A DNA stretch of 64,000 nt from Pantoea sp. WMus005. GTDB lineage: Bacteria; Pseudomonadota; Gammaproteobacteria; Enterobacterales; Enterobacteriaceae. The notes under the pieces were generated by a model. It had not been told where the DNA came from. It searched no databases and was given only the letters and a program-made list of their open reading frames with translations. Below are positions 53,008 through 63,106 of the stretch, one piece after another (within the stretch, counting starts at the first letter, position 1; the number at the start of each line of letters is the position of its first letter). Both the position numbers and the translations under genes were made by a program. The DNA is taken from the NCBI RefSeq assembly GCF_013415305.1, contig NZ_JACBXU010000001.1, positions 1,798,001 through 1,862,000 of the forward strand, written 5' to 3'.

Positions 53008-54822
53008 ATGAGTAAGGTAAAACGTAAGATTGAAGATCACGGCGTCATCGGTGATTTGCGTACCTGTGCGCTGATCGCCAATGACGGCACCATTGATTAT
53101 CTCTGCTGGCCCGAACTCGACAGCCCGTCGGTTTTTGCCGCGCTGCTCGACAGCGATGAAGCCGGACTTTTCTCCCTGGCCCCTGACTGGCCCAATGCGC
53201 GACGTCAGCAGCTCTACCTGCCCGATACCAACATCCTGCAGACGCGCTGGCTGGATGATGAAGGCGTGGCGGAAATCACCGACTACATGCCGATTTGTGA
53301 TGATACAGACAAACAGCCGCGCCTGATCCGGCGGGTCAAAATGGTCCGCGGCAGCGCGACCTTCCAGATGCGTTGCTCACCCCGCCACGACTATGCCCGC
53401 GCGCAGACCCGTGCCGAAGTGAATAAAGGTTGTATCGATTTTCATGCTGAGGGCCAGCCATCACTGCGCCTCGCCGCCTCCGTGGTCATGACGCTGGAAG
53501 AGGAGAGCGCAACCGCCCACTTCACCTTACAGCCCGGCGAACATGCGCAGTTTGAATTTGGCAGCGTGGATGATGCGCATATCGAAGCGCTGGCCACTGA
53601 ACACTGCTTTGAAGAGACGGTGAACTACTGGCGACGCTGGAGCGCCCACAGTACTTATCAGGGACGCTGGCGCGAGATGGTGCAGCGTTCGGCGCTGGTC
53701 CTGAAGCTGCTGACCTCGCATCAGCACGGCTCCATTGCGGCGGCGGCAACCTTTGGCCTGCCTGAAGAGCTGGGCGGCGAGCGCAACTGGGACTATCGCG
53801 CCTCCTGGATACGCGACGCCTCCTTCAGCATGTATGCTCTGATGCGGCTTGGTTACATCGATGAAGCCAAACACTTTACCCACTGGGTGGGTCGCTGCGT
53901 TGAAAACAGCCATCACGAAGAGATGCGTCTGCAGGTAATGTACCGGCTGGACAGCGGCACTGAGCTGCATGAAATGGAGCTGCTGAATCTCTCCGGCTAC
54001 GCTGACTCCCGCCCGGTACGTATCGGCAATGGCGCCTGGGAGCAGACGCAGCTCGATATCTATGGCGAGCTGATGGATGCGGTCTATCTGGCCAATAAAT
54101 ATGGCGAGGCCATCTCCCAGCGCGGCTGGGAACATGTGGTCAAAATGATCGACTGGCTGAGTGAAAACTGGGATCAGCCCGATGCGGGTATCTGGGAGAT
54201 GCGCGGCGAACCGGAGCATTTTCTGCATTCGCGTCTGATGTGCTGGGTGGCGATGGATCGCGCGCTGCGTCTTGGCATGAAGCGATCTCTGCCAATGCCT
54301 TATGAGCGCTGGGATCGGGCGCGCCGCGAGATCCGCGAAGATATCTGGGCTAACTTCTGGAACAGCGAGCGCGGCCACTTCTCTGCAACACGGCATGGCG
54401 AACATCTCGACGCCTCCATGCTGCTGATGCCGCTGGTGCGCTTCGTCGGCGCCACCGACCCGGACTGGATTGCCACGCTGGATGCGATTAAAACCAACCT
54501 CGTCAGCGACGGTATGGTGCGGCGCTACAATACACATGAAACACCCGCCGATGGCCTGAAAGGATCGGAAGGCTCTTTTGGCGCCTGCTCCTTCTGGTAT
54601 GTCGAGTGTCTGGCACGCGCAGGCCGGATTCAGGAAGCGCATTTTGAATTTGAGAAGCTGCTGAGCTACGCCAATCCGCTGGGTCTCTATGCCGAGGAGT
54701 TCGACAGCCACGGCCATGCGTTGGGCAATACGCCGCAGGCGCTGACGCATCTGGCGTTGATCAGTGCCGCCTTTTTCCTGAATCGTAAACTCAGCGGCGA
54801 ACAGACGCAGTGGCAGCCTTAG
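53008..54822 (+). CDS. Glycoside hydrolase family 15 protein (glucoamylase/trehalase-like)
   Basis: A 604-residue cytoplasmic GH15-type protein. The N-terminal beta-sandwich domain starts IEDHGVIGDLRTCALIANDG. The (alpha/alpha)6 barrel contains RNWDYRASWIRDASF, the probable catalytic acid in GIWEMRGEPEHF, and the second glutamate region LYAEEFD. Bacterial relatives include trehalases and glucoamylases. I use ATG 53008, with AGGGA 8 bases upstream; an ATG at 53002 is also in frame. It stands alone between yohD and the L,D-transpeptidase. Confidence 0.9.
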   Translation: MSKVKRKIEDHGVIGDLRTCALIANDGTIDYLCWPELDSPSVFAALLDSDEAGLFSLAPDWPNARRQQLYLPDTNILQTRWLDDEGVAEITDYMPICDDTDKQPRLIRRVKMVRGSATFQMRCSPRHDYARAQTRAEVNKGCIDFHAEGQPSLRLAASVVMTLEEESATAHFTLQPGEHAQFEFGSVDDAHIEALATEHCFEETVNYWRRWSAHSTYQGRWREMVQRSALVLKLLTSHQHGSIAAAATFGLPEELGGERNWDYRASWIRDASFSMYALMRLGYIDEAKHFTHWVGRCVENSHHEEMRLQVMYRLDSGTELHEMELLNLSGYADSRPVRIGNGAWEQTQLDIYGELMDAVYLANKYGEAISQRGWEHVVKMIDWLSENWDQPDAGIWEMRGEPEHFLHSRLMCWVAMDRALRLGMKRSLPMPYERWDRARREIREDIWANFWNSERGHFSATRHGEHLDASMLLMPLVRFVGATDPDWIATLDAIKTNLVSDGMVRRYNTHETPADGLKGSEGSFGACSFWYVECLARAGRIQEAHFEFEKLLSYANPLGLYAEEFDSHGHALGNTPQALTHLALISAAFFLNRKLSGEQTQWQP

Positions 54823-55036
54823 TCAGTGGCAACCCCGGAAAGCCCCATTTTTACGCTCCTGCTTTCCTGAAATGCGATAACATCCGCGGTGAATTTACGT
54901 AAAGTATTGCAGGCAGGTTAAAATCCCGATTCACAACGTCAGTTTAATGAACATATAATGCGCAGCAGGTCACATTGGCCAGCATGAATTCGACACACTG
55001 AACAGCCTGAAATATGGCGATAAAGAATTGTAAAAT

Positions 55037-56158
55037 ATGAAAATAATTCGCGCTTTCGCTTCAATCGCACTGGCTCTGGCGGCCTTCAGCCAGTCAGCCT
55101 TTGCTGTGGTTTACCCGTTACCGCCGGCTAACAGCCGTCTGATCGGGGAAAATATCGAAATTACTGTTCCTGAAGACAGCAAACTGCCGCTGGAAGCTTT
55201 TGCGGCGCAGTACCAGATGGGCCTCAGCAATATGCTGGAAGCCAATCCGGGCGTTGACGTTTATCTGCCTAAGGCTGGCAGCAAAATGATCATCCCACAG
55301 CAGCTGATCCTCCCTGACGCACCGCGTGAAGGCATTGTGATTAACAGCGCGGAGATGCGTCTTTACTACTACCCGAAAGGCAGCAAAACCGTCGTGGTTC
55401 TGCCGATTGGTATCGGTGAGCTGGGTAAAGATACCCCGATCAGCTGGACGACTGCGGTAGAACGTAAAAAAGATGGCCCCACCTGGACGCCAACCAAAGG
55501 CATGCATGCGGATTACGCGGCACGCGGTGAAACGCTGCCAGCGGTGTTCCCGGCGGGCCCGGATAACCCGATGGGCCTCTACGCGCTCTACATTGGTCGT
55601 CTCTATGCGATTCACGGCACCAACGCCAACTTCGGTATCGGCCTGCGCGTGAGTCATGGCTGTGTGCGCCTGCGTGCTGACGATATCAAATGGCTGTATC
55701 AGAACGTGCCGGTTGGTACGCGCGTACAGTTCGTTGATCAGCCCGTGAAAGCGACCGTGGAGCCAGACGGTTCACGTTATGTAGAAGTGCATAACCCACT
55801 GTCCACCACCGAAGAGCAGTTCAACTCACGTGAGCTGGTGCCGATTACACTGACTCAGGCCGTGAGCAAAATTGTGGTTGATGCCAGCGTGAATCAGGAT
55901 CAGGTTAACGCCGCGATTCAGAACCGTACTGGTATGCCCGTAAAAGTGAACGGTGTGGAGAATAACATCCAGACCGCGCCTGTTCCGGTGCCGGAAAACT
56001 CACAGGCTGCGCCTCAGGAAGAGCCAATGACGCCGATCACGCCACAGGGTGCAAGCAGTGATGCCACGCAGCCCCAGCAGCCGGCCACTGAGCCAGCCGC
56101 ACCCGCAGCGCCGGTAACGCCCGCAGCGCCTGCAGCAGCGGCGAACACCAGCTCGTAA
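55037..56158 (+). CDS. L,D-transpeptidase (YkuD family) with proline/alanine-rich tail
   Basis: A 373-residue periplasmic enzyme of the ErfK/YbiS/YnhG group that attaches Braun lipoprotein to peptidoglycan or forms 3-3 cross-links. The signal peptide ends near SAFA. A short LysM-like region (residues about 40-95) precedes the YkuD domain, whose active site is HGTN and SHGCVRL (Cys209). The last 60 residues are a low-complexity Pro/Ala/Gln tail ([17 protein letters not shown]), which probably spans or anchors in the wall. Which of the Ldt paralogues it represents is not clear. Confidence 0.92.
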   Translation: MKIIRAFASIALALAAFSQSAFAVVYPLPPANSRLIGENIEITVPEDSKLPLEAFAAQYQMGLSNMLEANPGVDVYLPKAGSKMIIPQQLILPDAPREGIVINSAEMRLYYYPKGSKTVVVLPIGIGELGKDTPISWTTAVERKKDGPTWTPTKGMHADYAARGETLPAVFPAGPDNPMGLYALYIGRLYAIHGTNANFGIGLRVSHGCVRLRADDIKWLYQNVPVGTRVQFVDQPVKATVEPDGSRYVEVHNPLSTTEEQFNSRELVPITLTQAVSKIVVDASVNQDQVNAAIQNRTGMPVKVNGVENNIQTAPVPVPENSQAAPQEEPMTPITPQGASSDATQPQQPATEPAAPAAPVTPAAPAAAANTSS

Positions 56159-56178
56159 CTGTCGCCCTGCCCTCTGAA

Positions 56179-56206
56179 GCCAGCGCCTGTCGCTGGCTTT
56201 TTTATT
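56179..56206 (+). terminator. Terminator of the L,D-transpeptidase gene
   Basis: GCCAGCG-CCTGT-CGCTGGC (7-bp stem) followed by TTTTTTATT. Confidence 0.92.
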
Positions 56207-56345
56207 GCCTAGATTAAGGCAAATTAGCGAACATTTCCGCCATCCTTCCCCGCATGACGATCATTAATCTGTCATATAAAGCGCGTATCACACTGCGTTA
56301 ACCCGATGCAAATCAGCATCCGGCATCAGCAACATGAGGTACACC

Positions 56346-57947
56346 ATGAGCGAAAACAGTCTCTCCTCCTCATCAGCCCAGGGACGCCCCGATTTCAACG
56401 GCAAAGGCAGTCGCTTCAGTAAGCCGCTGTTTTTCATTCTCCTGGCCGCCGGTCTGGCCTTCGCCGGCCTCAACCTGGTCAATGACGTTGAACAGACCAA
56501 TACTCCGGTCACCAGCTATCTGCCGTTCTTTCTGCTGGGACTGGCGCTGCTTATTGCGCTCGGCTTTGAGTTCGTCAATGGTTTCCACGATACCGCCAAT
56601 GCGGTCGCCACGGTGATCTACACCCATTCGCTGACGCCCGGCGTCGCGGTGGTCTGGTCCGGTTTCTGTAACTTTATGGGTGTGCTGCTCTCCAGCGGCG
56701 TGGTCGCATTTGGCATTATCTCACTGCTGCCGGTCGAGCTGATCCTGCAGGCCAGCAGCGGCAACGGCTTCGCCATGGTCTATGCGTTGCTTTTCTCCGC
56801 CATTATCTGGAATCTCGGCACCTGGTATTTTGGCCTGCCGTCGTCGTCGTCACATACTCTGATTGGTTCAATTATCGGCGTCGGGGTGGCTAACGCCATG
56901 CTGCATGGGCGCAGCGGACTGAGCGGCGTAGACTGGGATCAGGCACTGAAGGTGGGCTATGCCCTTCTACTGTCACCGGTGGTCGGTTTTGTCTGCGCCG
57001 GGCTGCTGCTGTGGGTAATGAAGATTTTTATCCGCAATCGCCAGCTTTATCAGGCACCGAAGAGTGACCAGCCGCCACCGGTCTGGATTCGAGGCCTGCT
57101 GATCCTGACCTGTACCGGCGTCTCATTTGCGCACGGCTCTAACGACGGGCAGAAAGGCATGGGGCTGATTATGCTGATCCTGGTCGGCACCATGCCGATC
57201 GCCTACGCCCTGAATCGATCGCTGCCTGCCGATCAGATCCCACGCGTGGCCGCGCTGACCGAAGTCACCGCACATCAGCTGCTGCAACTGCAACCGGCAA
57301 CGGCGCATCCTCCGGCGGCTCGCGACGTGCTGACCGGCTTTGTCGGCAGCAACAACATGAACGCCGATGTGTTACCAGCGCTGGCGAGGACGCTCACCGA
57401 GGTGGGCGATCAGATTCGCCGTTACGGCTCCATGGATAATATTCCTGCTCAGGCGGTGACCAACACCCGCAACCAGATGTATCTGGCTTCAGAGTCGATC
57501 AAGCATCTTCAGAATGCAAAGGTCACCCTGCCGCAGGAGACCGAACGCAACCTGAAAGCAGTGAAAACAGAACTCGACAGCGCCACCCGCTTTATTCCGA
57601 TGTGGGTGAAAGTGGTGGTGGCGATTGCGCTGGGACTTGGCACGATGGTGGGCTGGCGCAGGATTGTGGTGACGGTGGGAGAACGGATCGGCAAAACCCA
57701 TCTGAGCTATGCGCAGGGTGCCAGCGCCGAACTGGTGGCAATGATGACCATTGGCGCGGCCGATGGCTTTGGCCTGCCGGTGTCGACCACCCATGTGCTG
57801 TCGTCCGGCGTAGCGGGCACGATGGCGGCCAACCGATCCGGCCTGCAGTTTTCGACCCTGCGTAATCTGGCTGTCGCCTGGATATTAACGCTGCCAGTCT
57901 CTATTCTGCTTTCCGCCCTGCTCTACTGGCTGTTTACCCATTTCTGA
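56346..57947 (+). CDS. Inorganic phosphate transporter (Pit family)
   Basis: A 533-residue Pit-type phosphate symporter. The duplicated family signature is visible as GFEFVNGFHDTANAVATVIY in the first half and GAADGFGLPVSTTHVLSSGV in the second. A polar N-terminal segment of about 30 residues precedes the first membrane span, and a hydrophilic loop of about 100 residues (340-430) separates the halves. GAGG lies 7 bases before ATG 56346. It is longer than E. coli PitA (499) and is best described as a Pit homologue. Confidence 0.9.
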   Translation: MSENSLSSSSAQGRPDFNGKGSRFSKPLFFILLAAGLAFAGLNLVNDVEQTNTPVTSYLPFFLLGLALLIALGFEFVNGFHDTANAVATVIYTHSLTPGVAVVWSGFCNFMGVLLSSGVVAFGIISLLPVELILQASSGNGFAMVYALLFSAIIWNLGTWYFGLPSSSSHTLIGSIIGVGVANAMLHGRSGLSGVDWDQALKVGYALLLSPVVGFVCAGLLLWVMKIFIRNRQLYQAPKSDQPPPVWIRGLLILTCTGVSFAHGSNDGQKGMGLIMLILVGTMPIAYALNRSLPADQIPRVAALTEVTAHQLLQLQPATAHPPAARDVLTGFVGSNNMNADVLPALARTLTEVGDQIRRYGSMDNIPAQAVTNTRNQMYLASESIKHLQNAKVTLPQETERNLKAVKTELDSATRFIPMWVKVVVAIALGLGTMVGWRRIVVTVGERIGKTHLSYAQGASAELVAMMTIGAADGFGLPVSTTHVLSSGVAGTMAANRSGLQFSTLRNLAVAWILTLPVSILLSALLYWLFTHF

Positions 57948-57951
57948 TACT

Positions 57952-57985
57952 CAGCGGCTCACCCTCTCTCAGGGGTGAGCCGCTG
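57952..57985. terminator. 13-bp hairpin between convergent pit and MFS genes
   Basis: CAGCGGCTCACCC (57952-57964) pairs with GGGTGAGCCGCTG (57973-57985) around 8 bases. It begins 4 bases after the pit stop and includes the last codons and stop of the convergent MFS gene. No U-run follows on either strand. Confidence 0.55.
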
Positions 57986-59155
57986 CTGCCCATAGAGTCG
58001 CAGCGTGATCAGCAGCGCGCCCAGCACCATTATCGCGGCAGCCAGATAGACTGACTGCATCCCCCAGTGTCCGATAAACAGCCCCGCCACCGGGCCGGTT
58101 AAGCCCAGCCCCAGATCGAGAAAGGCGGAATAGGTACCCAGCGCCGAGCCCTGATCCTGACGCTCAACCCTTTTTACTGCCTCAACACCCAGCGCCGGAA
58201 AGACCAGCGAAAAGCCGCTGCCGGTCAGGAATGCGCCCACGCCCACTAGCCAGGCGCTGTCCGCCTGCCATATAATCAGCAGTCCCAGGCACTCCAGCAG
58301 GAAAGAGAAGAGTGATACGCGCAATCCGCCAAAGCGGGTAATGAAGCGACCAAACCCCAGCCGCACCAGCACAAACCCCAGGCTGAACAGCGTCAGCGCA
58401 TAGGCTGCGCCCTGCCAGTCACGGCTGGCAAAATAGAGAGTGATAAAGGTCGCGATAACGCCAAAGCCGATCGTGCCGAAGCCCAGCGCCAGGCCATAGA
58501 GCCAGACGCGGGAGAAGACGCGGTGAAACGGAATGCGCTCACCCACGCTGACCGTCACCGCCGGTTTGCGGCTGGCCATCAGATAGCCAGCCACGCCCAT
58601 CAGCGCAATCAGCCCGGCAAATCCGCTGATGCCAAATTCACTGTTGAGCAGCACGCCCAGCGGCGCACCGACGGCCATCGCCAGATAGGTGGCGACACCG
58701 TTCCAGGAGATCACGCGCGCGGTCTGCAACGGCCCGACGATATTCATACCCCACAGCGTGGAGCCGGTGCTGCTGAAGCTCTCACCGACCCCAAGAAACA
58801 GCCGCCCGATAGCCAGCAGCGCCAGACTCAGCCAGGGCCAGCTGCTCAACAATGCAGCCACGATAGTCAGCACCCCGCTCATGCCGCAGCAGAGCAGTCC
58901 CAGCATCACCACCCGTTTTGGCCCAAAGCGATCGGCAAGACGGCCCGACTGCGGACGACTGAGCAGTGTCGCAAAATATTGAATGCTGATAATCAGCCCG
59001 GCGATGAAGGAGCTGAAGCCAAGATGATTTTTGACGAAGCCCGGCAGTACGGCCAGCGGCAGGCCGACGGAGAGATAGCAGAAGAAAGTGAAGATGACAA
59101 CTGAGAGGATTCGTTTGTTGAGCTGGCTGTTGCTCAATACAGCGGTGTCAGACAT
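57959..59155 (-). CDS. MFS transporter, YfcJ/YhhS-type
   Basis: A 398-residue major facilitator with about 12 membrane segments. The motif RPQSGRLADRFGPKR follows segment 2, and the N-terminal pattern VIFTFFCYLSVGLPLAVLPGFV is typical of the YfcJ/YhhS family of putative exporters. I use ATG 59155; the ribosome-binding site is weak. Its 3' end forms one arm of the hairpin shared with pit. The substrate is unknown. Confidence 0.88.
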   Translation of the reverse strand: MSDTAVLSNSQLNKRILSVVIFTFFCYLSVGLPLAVLPGFVKNHLGFSSFIAGLIISIQYFATLLSRPQSGRLADRFGPKRVVMLGLLCCGMSGVLTIVAALLSSWPWLSLALLAIGRLFLGVGESFSSTGSTLWGMNIVGPLQTARVISWNGVATYLAMAVGAPLGVLLNSEFGISGFAGLIALMGVAGYLMASRKPAVTVSVGERIPFHRVFSRVWLYGLALGFGTIGFGVIATFITLYFASRDWQGAAYALTLFSLGFVLVRLGFGRFITRFGGLRVSLFSFLLECLGLLIIWQADSAWLVGVGAFLTGSGFSLVFPALGVEAVKRVERQDQGSALGTYSAFLDLGLGLTGPVAGLFIGHWGMQSVYLAAAIMVLGALLITLRLYGQQRLTPERG

Positions 59156-59225
59156 AGCACGCAAAGAGTATGAGAAATTTTGCCCACTATACCGTCAGGT
59201 CGCTAAGGGGTCGCCTGATTTTTTA

Positions 59226-60176
59226 TCACAAACCATGAACCATCGCGTGACGATCAATCGCCTGCGCGATGTCACCCGAGTTTTTTAACGCACGGATTTC
59301 ACTGAATAAGCCCTCGGCTTCGCCATAAGCTTTGCGCAGATAACCCAGCCACTGTTTGATACGCGCCACATGATAGAGGCCAGTATCACCCTGCTTTTCC
59401 AGCCGGCTGTATTTCTGCAATAACCGCACCACATCCGGCCAGGCCATTGGCGGTTCGTTATATTTCACGACCCGGCTCAGGTTGGGGATGTTCAGTGCGC
59501 CACGGCCAATCATCACCGCATCGCAGCCGGTGACCGCCATACAGTTTTGCGCACTTTGCCAGTCCCATATCTCGCCGTTAGCAATCACCGGAATGCGCAG
59601 ACGCTGACGAATCTCGCCAATCGCCTGCCAGTTAATCGCCTCTGCACGATAGCCCTCTTCTTTGGTTCGTCCATGCACCGTCAGTTCGCTGGCACCCGCC
59701 TGCTGAACCGCATCGGCAATCTCCAGACTGCGGGCGCTGGAATCCCAGCCGAGTCGCACTTTCACCGTCACCGGCAAATCCGCAGGCACGGCTTCACGCA
59801 TCGCTTTCGCGCCGCGATAAATCAGTTCGGGATCTTTAAGAAGCGTTGCGCCGCCTCCGCTGCCGTTGACCAGCTTAGAAGGACAACCACAGTTGAGATC
59901 AACACCCCAGGAGCCCAGTTCCACCGCGCGTGCGGCGTTCTCAGCTAACCATTCGGGGTGCTGCCCCAGCAGCTGCATACGCACCCGCGTGCCTGAAGGC
60001 GTGCGACTGGCGTTATGCAGTTCGGGGCAGAGACGGTAGAAGGATTTTACCGGTAGCAGTTGATCGACCACGCGCAAAAACTCAGTGATGCAGAGATCGT
60101 AGTCGTTCACTTCCGATAACAGCTGGCGTACCAGTGAATCCAGCACGCCCTCCATCGGTGCCAGTAAAACCCTCAT
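59226..60176 (-). CDS. dusC: tRNA-dihydrouridine(16) synthase DusC
   Basis: A 316-residue FMN enzyme that reduces U16 in tRNAs. The protein begins [20 protein letters not shown], and the catalytic cysteine is Cys98 in DLNCGCPS, the same position as in E. coli DusC. The start lies 2 bases after the rhlE stop, without a separate promoter, so it is coupled to rhlE. In E. coli dusC is unlinked to rhlE. Confidence 0.95.
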   Translation of the reverse strand: MRVLLAPMEGVLDSLVRQLLSEVNDYDLCITEFLRVVDQLLPVKSFYRLCPELHNASRTPSGTRVRMQLLGQHPEWLAENAARAVELGSWGVDLNCGCPSKLVNGSGGGATLLKDPELIYRGAKAMREAVPADLPVTVKVRLGWDSSARSLEIADAVQQAGASELTVHGRTKEEGYRAEAINWQAIGEIRQRLRIPVIANGEIWDWQSAQNCMAVTGCDAVMIGRGALNIPNLSRVVKYNEPPMAWPDVVRLLQKYSRLEKQGDTGLYHVARIKQWLGYLRKAYGEAEGLFSEIRALKNSGDIAQAIDRHAMVHGL

Positions 60177-60178
60177 AC

Positions 60179-61555
60179 TCAGACGTTTCCGGTGCGCTTC
60201 GCTGCTGCCGGACGACGCGGACGGGCTGCAGGCCTATCGCCCTGCGGTGCGGCCTGGCTCTGACGACGCGCCTGAGGACGCTTTTCGCCGGATGAAGAAG
60301 CGCGCGATGCGCCCGCACCCTGACCGCCCTGGCTGCGACCACGGCCGCCGCCACCACCTGCACCGCCGCGAGACTGCTGCTGACGACCGTTGATGATCGG
60401 CTCCGCTTTGATGCTCGGATCGGGTTCATAACCCTCAACGGCCAGACGCGGGATTTCACGCTTCAGCAGACGCTCGATATCACGCAGCAGTTTATGCTCA
60501 TCGACGCAGACCAGCGACAGTGCGACACCGGTCGCCGCTGCACGACCGGTACGGCCAATACGGTGAACATAATCTTCGGCGACGTTAGGCAGCTCGTAGT
60601 TCACGACATGTGGCAGCTCTTCGATATCCAGGCCACGGGCCGCGATATCGGTCGCAACCAGCACGCGAATGCCGCCTGACTTAAAGTCGGCCAGCGCACG
60701 GGTACGTGCACCCTGGCTCTTGTTGCCATGAATGGCTGCGGCGCTGATGCCATCTTTGCCCAGTTGCTCGGCAAGGTGGTTCGCGCCGTGTTTGGTACGG
60801 GTGAAAACCAGCACCTGCTGCCAGTTACCTTCGCCAATCAGCTGCGACAACAGTTCACGCTTGCGCTTCTTATCAACGAAAGCCACCTGCTGCGCGACCT
60901 GCTCGGAGGCGGTGTTGCGGCGAGCCACTTCAATCATTTCCGGGTTGGTCAGCAGTTTTTCAGCCAGACCTTTGATCTCATCAGAGAAGGTGGCAGAGAA
61001 CAGCAGATTCTGACGTTTCGCCGGCAGGCGCGCCAGTACGCGACGGATGTCATGGATAAAGCCCATATCCAGCATACGGTCCGCTTCATCCAGCACCAGA
61101 ATTTCGACCTGTGACAGGTCAACGGCATTCTGTTGCGCCAGATCCAGCAGGCGGCCAGGTGTTGCGACCAGGATATCAACGCCGCCACGCAGCTTGACCA
61201 TCTGTGGATTGATGCTGACACCACCAAACACCACCATCGAACGCAGCGAGAGGTATTTGCTGTAGTCGCTGACGTTTTCGCCGACCTGCGCCGCGAGTTC
61301 ACGGGTTGGGGTCAGGATCAGGGCGCGCACCGGACGACGACCGCGAATTGGCGTGGCAGTGGCAGAGAGTTTCTGTAGCAGCGGTAAAGTAAAGCCGGCC
61401 GTTTTGCCGGTGCCGGTCTGGGCACTCGCCAGCAGATCGCGGCCTGCCAGCACAACAGGAATCGCCTGGCGCTGGATAGGTGTAGGTTCGCTGTAGCCTT
61501 GTTCGGCAACAGCGCGCAAAATATCGGCACTCAGGCCGAGAGAGTCAAAAGACAT
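60179..61555 (-). CDS. rhlE: ATP-dependent RNA helicase RhlE
   Basis: A 458-residue DEAD-box helicase involved in ribosome maturation. The Q motif is [10 protein letters not shown], motif I AQTGTGKT (residues 45-52), motif [11 protein letters not shown], motif III SAT, and motif [11 protein letters not shown]. The C-terminal 70 residues are a basic Gly/Arg/Gln-rich tail ([16 protein letters not shown]) typical of RhlE. It is followed immediately by dusC. Confidence 0.96.
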   Translation of the reverse strand: MSFDSLGLSADILRAVAEQGYSEPTPIQRQAIPVVLAGRDLLASAQTGTGKTAGFTLPLLQKLSATATPIRGRRPVRALILTPTRELAAQVGENVSDYSKYLSLRSMVVFGGVSINPQMVKLRGGVDILVATPGRLLDLAQQNAVDLSQVEILVLDEADRMLDMGFIHDIRRVLARLPAKRQNLLFSATFSDEIKGLAEKLLTNPEMIEVARRNTASEQVAQQVAFVDKKRKRELLSQLIGEGNWQQVLVFTRTKHGANHLAEQLGKDGISAAAIHGNKSQGARTRALADFKSGGIRVLVATDIAARGLDIEELPHVVNYELPNVAEDYVHRIGRTGRAAATGVALSLVCVDEHKLLRDIERLLKREIPRLAVEGYEPDPSIKAEPIINGRQQQSRGGAGGGGGRGRSQGGQGAGASRASSSGEKRPQARRQSQAAPQGDRPAARPRRPAAAKRTGNV

Positions 61556-61740
61556 TAAGTGTTTTACTCCGGTCCGCTCTGGCCGTGAATCACGGTGTAG
61601 TTTTCAGAGGGATAGTGACGCCAGTTGGGGCTGACGCGTGAAAAGGGCACAAACTACGATGCGTAAGCGGGCGAGTGTATCAGCTTTAAAGGCAGTGTGC
61701 GAGATAGCTCACATTTCGTGACACAACTTAACCGCCTGAA

Positions 61741-61769
61741 AACAGGAAGGCCACCTTCCGGTGGCCTTC
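61741..61769 (-). terminator. Terminator of ybhQ
   Basis: On the minus strand GAAGGCCACC-GGAA-GGTGGCCTTC (10-bp stem) is followed by CTGTTTTC. The rest of 61556-61740 holds the rhlE promoter region without a signal I can name. Confidence 0.85.
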
Positions 61770-61772
61770 AAC

Positions 61773-62165
61773 TTAACTACGTTTGTTTTCGATTCGCCGC
61801 GGTGGCTCTTTTACCAGCAGCGAGACCAGCGCCGGACCCAGCAACATCACTACGCCGAGACACGCCAGCAGCAGGTTGTTGTGGTAAATCCGTGACACCA
61901 GGAACAGTGTCATCATGGCGGCGCCAAAGTAGTAAGTGGTGGTCGCTTCTTCAAGATAATCGCCGAGAGTGCGTAAACGGGGAATGCGCTGTGTTACCAG
62001 CATGGCAACAAAAACCAGTGCATACATCGCCACCAGCGTGCTGCAGACATCAACCAGAGCTTTGTGCTTCCAGCCCCAGATCAACGCAGCGATCACCAGC
62101 AGATGCATAGCGATATGCATTAACGTCTGACCCGTGATGATTTGAATACGATTAGACCATTTCAT
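61773..62165 (-). CDS. ybhQ: Inner-membrane protein YbhQ
   Basis: A 130-residue membrane protein with four hydrophobic segments, similar to E. coli YbhQ (MKW start, LEEATTTYYFGAA, NNLLLACLGVVMLLGPALVSLL). The function is unknown. It diverges from ybhP, as in E. coli. Confidence 0.9.
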   Translation of the reverse strand: MKWSNRIQIITGQTLMHIAMHLLVIAALIWGWKHKALVDVCSTLVAMYALVFVAMLVTQRIPRLRTLGDYLEEATTTYYFGAAMMTLFLVSRIYHNNLLLACLGVVMLLGPALVSLLVKEPPRRIENKRS

Positions 62166-62344
62166 TCAGTTCTCCTGGCAGACCCAACAGGTCGCCCAAG
62201 TGCTACCGGCACAAGCCGGAAACGATTTCCTCAATGTAAAACAATTTTCGGATAACGCCCTAATTATTGCCCTCTTTCACCACCCGTTTGTGACAAAGAC
62301 TACACTTTGATTCTATTGATGATGAAAAGGAGTGCGTCGCGAGT

Positions 62345-63106
62345 ATGCCACAAAACAAGCAAGGATTTTCAATAAAAGTCCTGACGATCAATACACACAA
62401 GGGTTTCGCCCCTTTTAATCGCCGCTTCATCCTGCCCGAATTACGCGACGCTGTTCGCGCAACAGAGGCGGATGTGGTCTTTTTACAGGAGGTGATGGGC
62501 ACGCATGCCATCCACTCCCTTAACCATGAGGAGTGGCCCGAGTCTCCTCATTATGAGTTTCTGGCCGACACCATATGGAACGATTTCGCCTATGGGCGCA
62601 ATGCGGTCTATCCGGAGGGACATCACGGCAATGCGGTGCTGTCGCGCTTTCCAATCGCCGAACATGAAAACCGGGATATCTCGGTGGCGGGCAGTGAAAA
62701 CCGCGGGATGCTGCATTGCCAGATCGCCCTGCCTGAGCCGCACGGCACGCTGCATGTCATCTGTGTGCATCTGGGGTTGAAAGAGGCGCATCGTCACGCG
62801 CAGATGAAGAAAATCTGTGAAATGGTCAATTCGCTACCGCCCGACGCGCCGGTCGTGGTGGCGGGCGATTTCAACGACTGGCAGGGACGCGCCAACCCCA
62901 TCCTGAAACAGGGCGCAGGCCTGAAAGAGGTATTCAGCATGAAGAGCGGACGCCCGGCGCGCACTTTCCCGGCGCGTTTCCCGATCCTGCGACTCGATCG
63001 CATCTACGTGCGTAACGCCACCGTGAGTCATCCCTGGGCGCTGCCGCGTAAACCCTGGTCCCATCTTTCCGACCATGCACCGCTGGCCGTGGAGATTCAC
63101 CTATGA
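62345..63106 (+). CDS. ybhP: Endonuclease/exonuclease/phosphatase-family protein YbhP
   Basis: A 253-residue protein, the same length as E. coli YbhP. Family motifs are LQEVMGTH (metal-binding Glu), VVAGDFNDW and the C-terminal [11 protein letters not shown]. It may act as a lipid- or phospho-ester hydrolase; the substrate is unknown. AGGAG lies about 12 bases before the ATG. The stop overlaps the clsB start by 4 bases (ATGA), so the two are co-translated. Confidence 0.94.
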   Translation: MPQNKQGFSIKVLTINTHKGFAPFNRRFILPELRDAVRATEADVVFLQEVMGTHAIHSLNHEEWPESPHYEFLADTIWNDFAYGRNAVYPEGHHGNAVLSRFPIAEHENRDISVAGSENRGMLHCQIALPEPHGTLHVICVHLGLKEAHRHAQMKKICEMVNSLPPDAPVVVAGDFNDWQGRANPILKQGAGLKEVFSMKSGRPARTFPARFPILRLDRIYVRNATVSHPWALPRKPWSHLSDHAPLAVEIHL

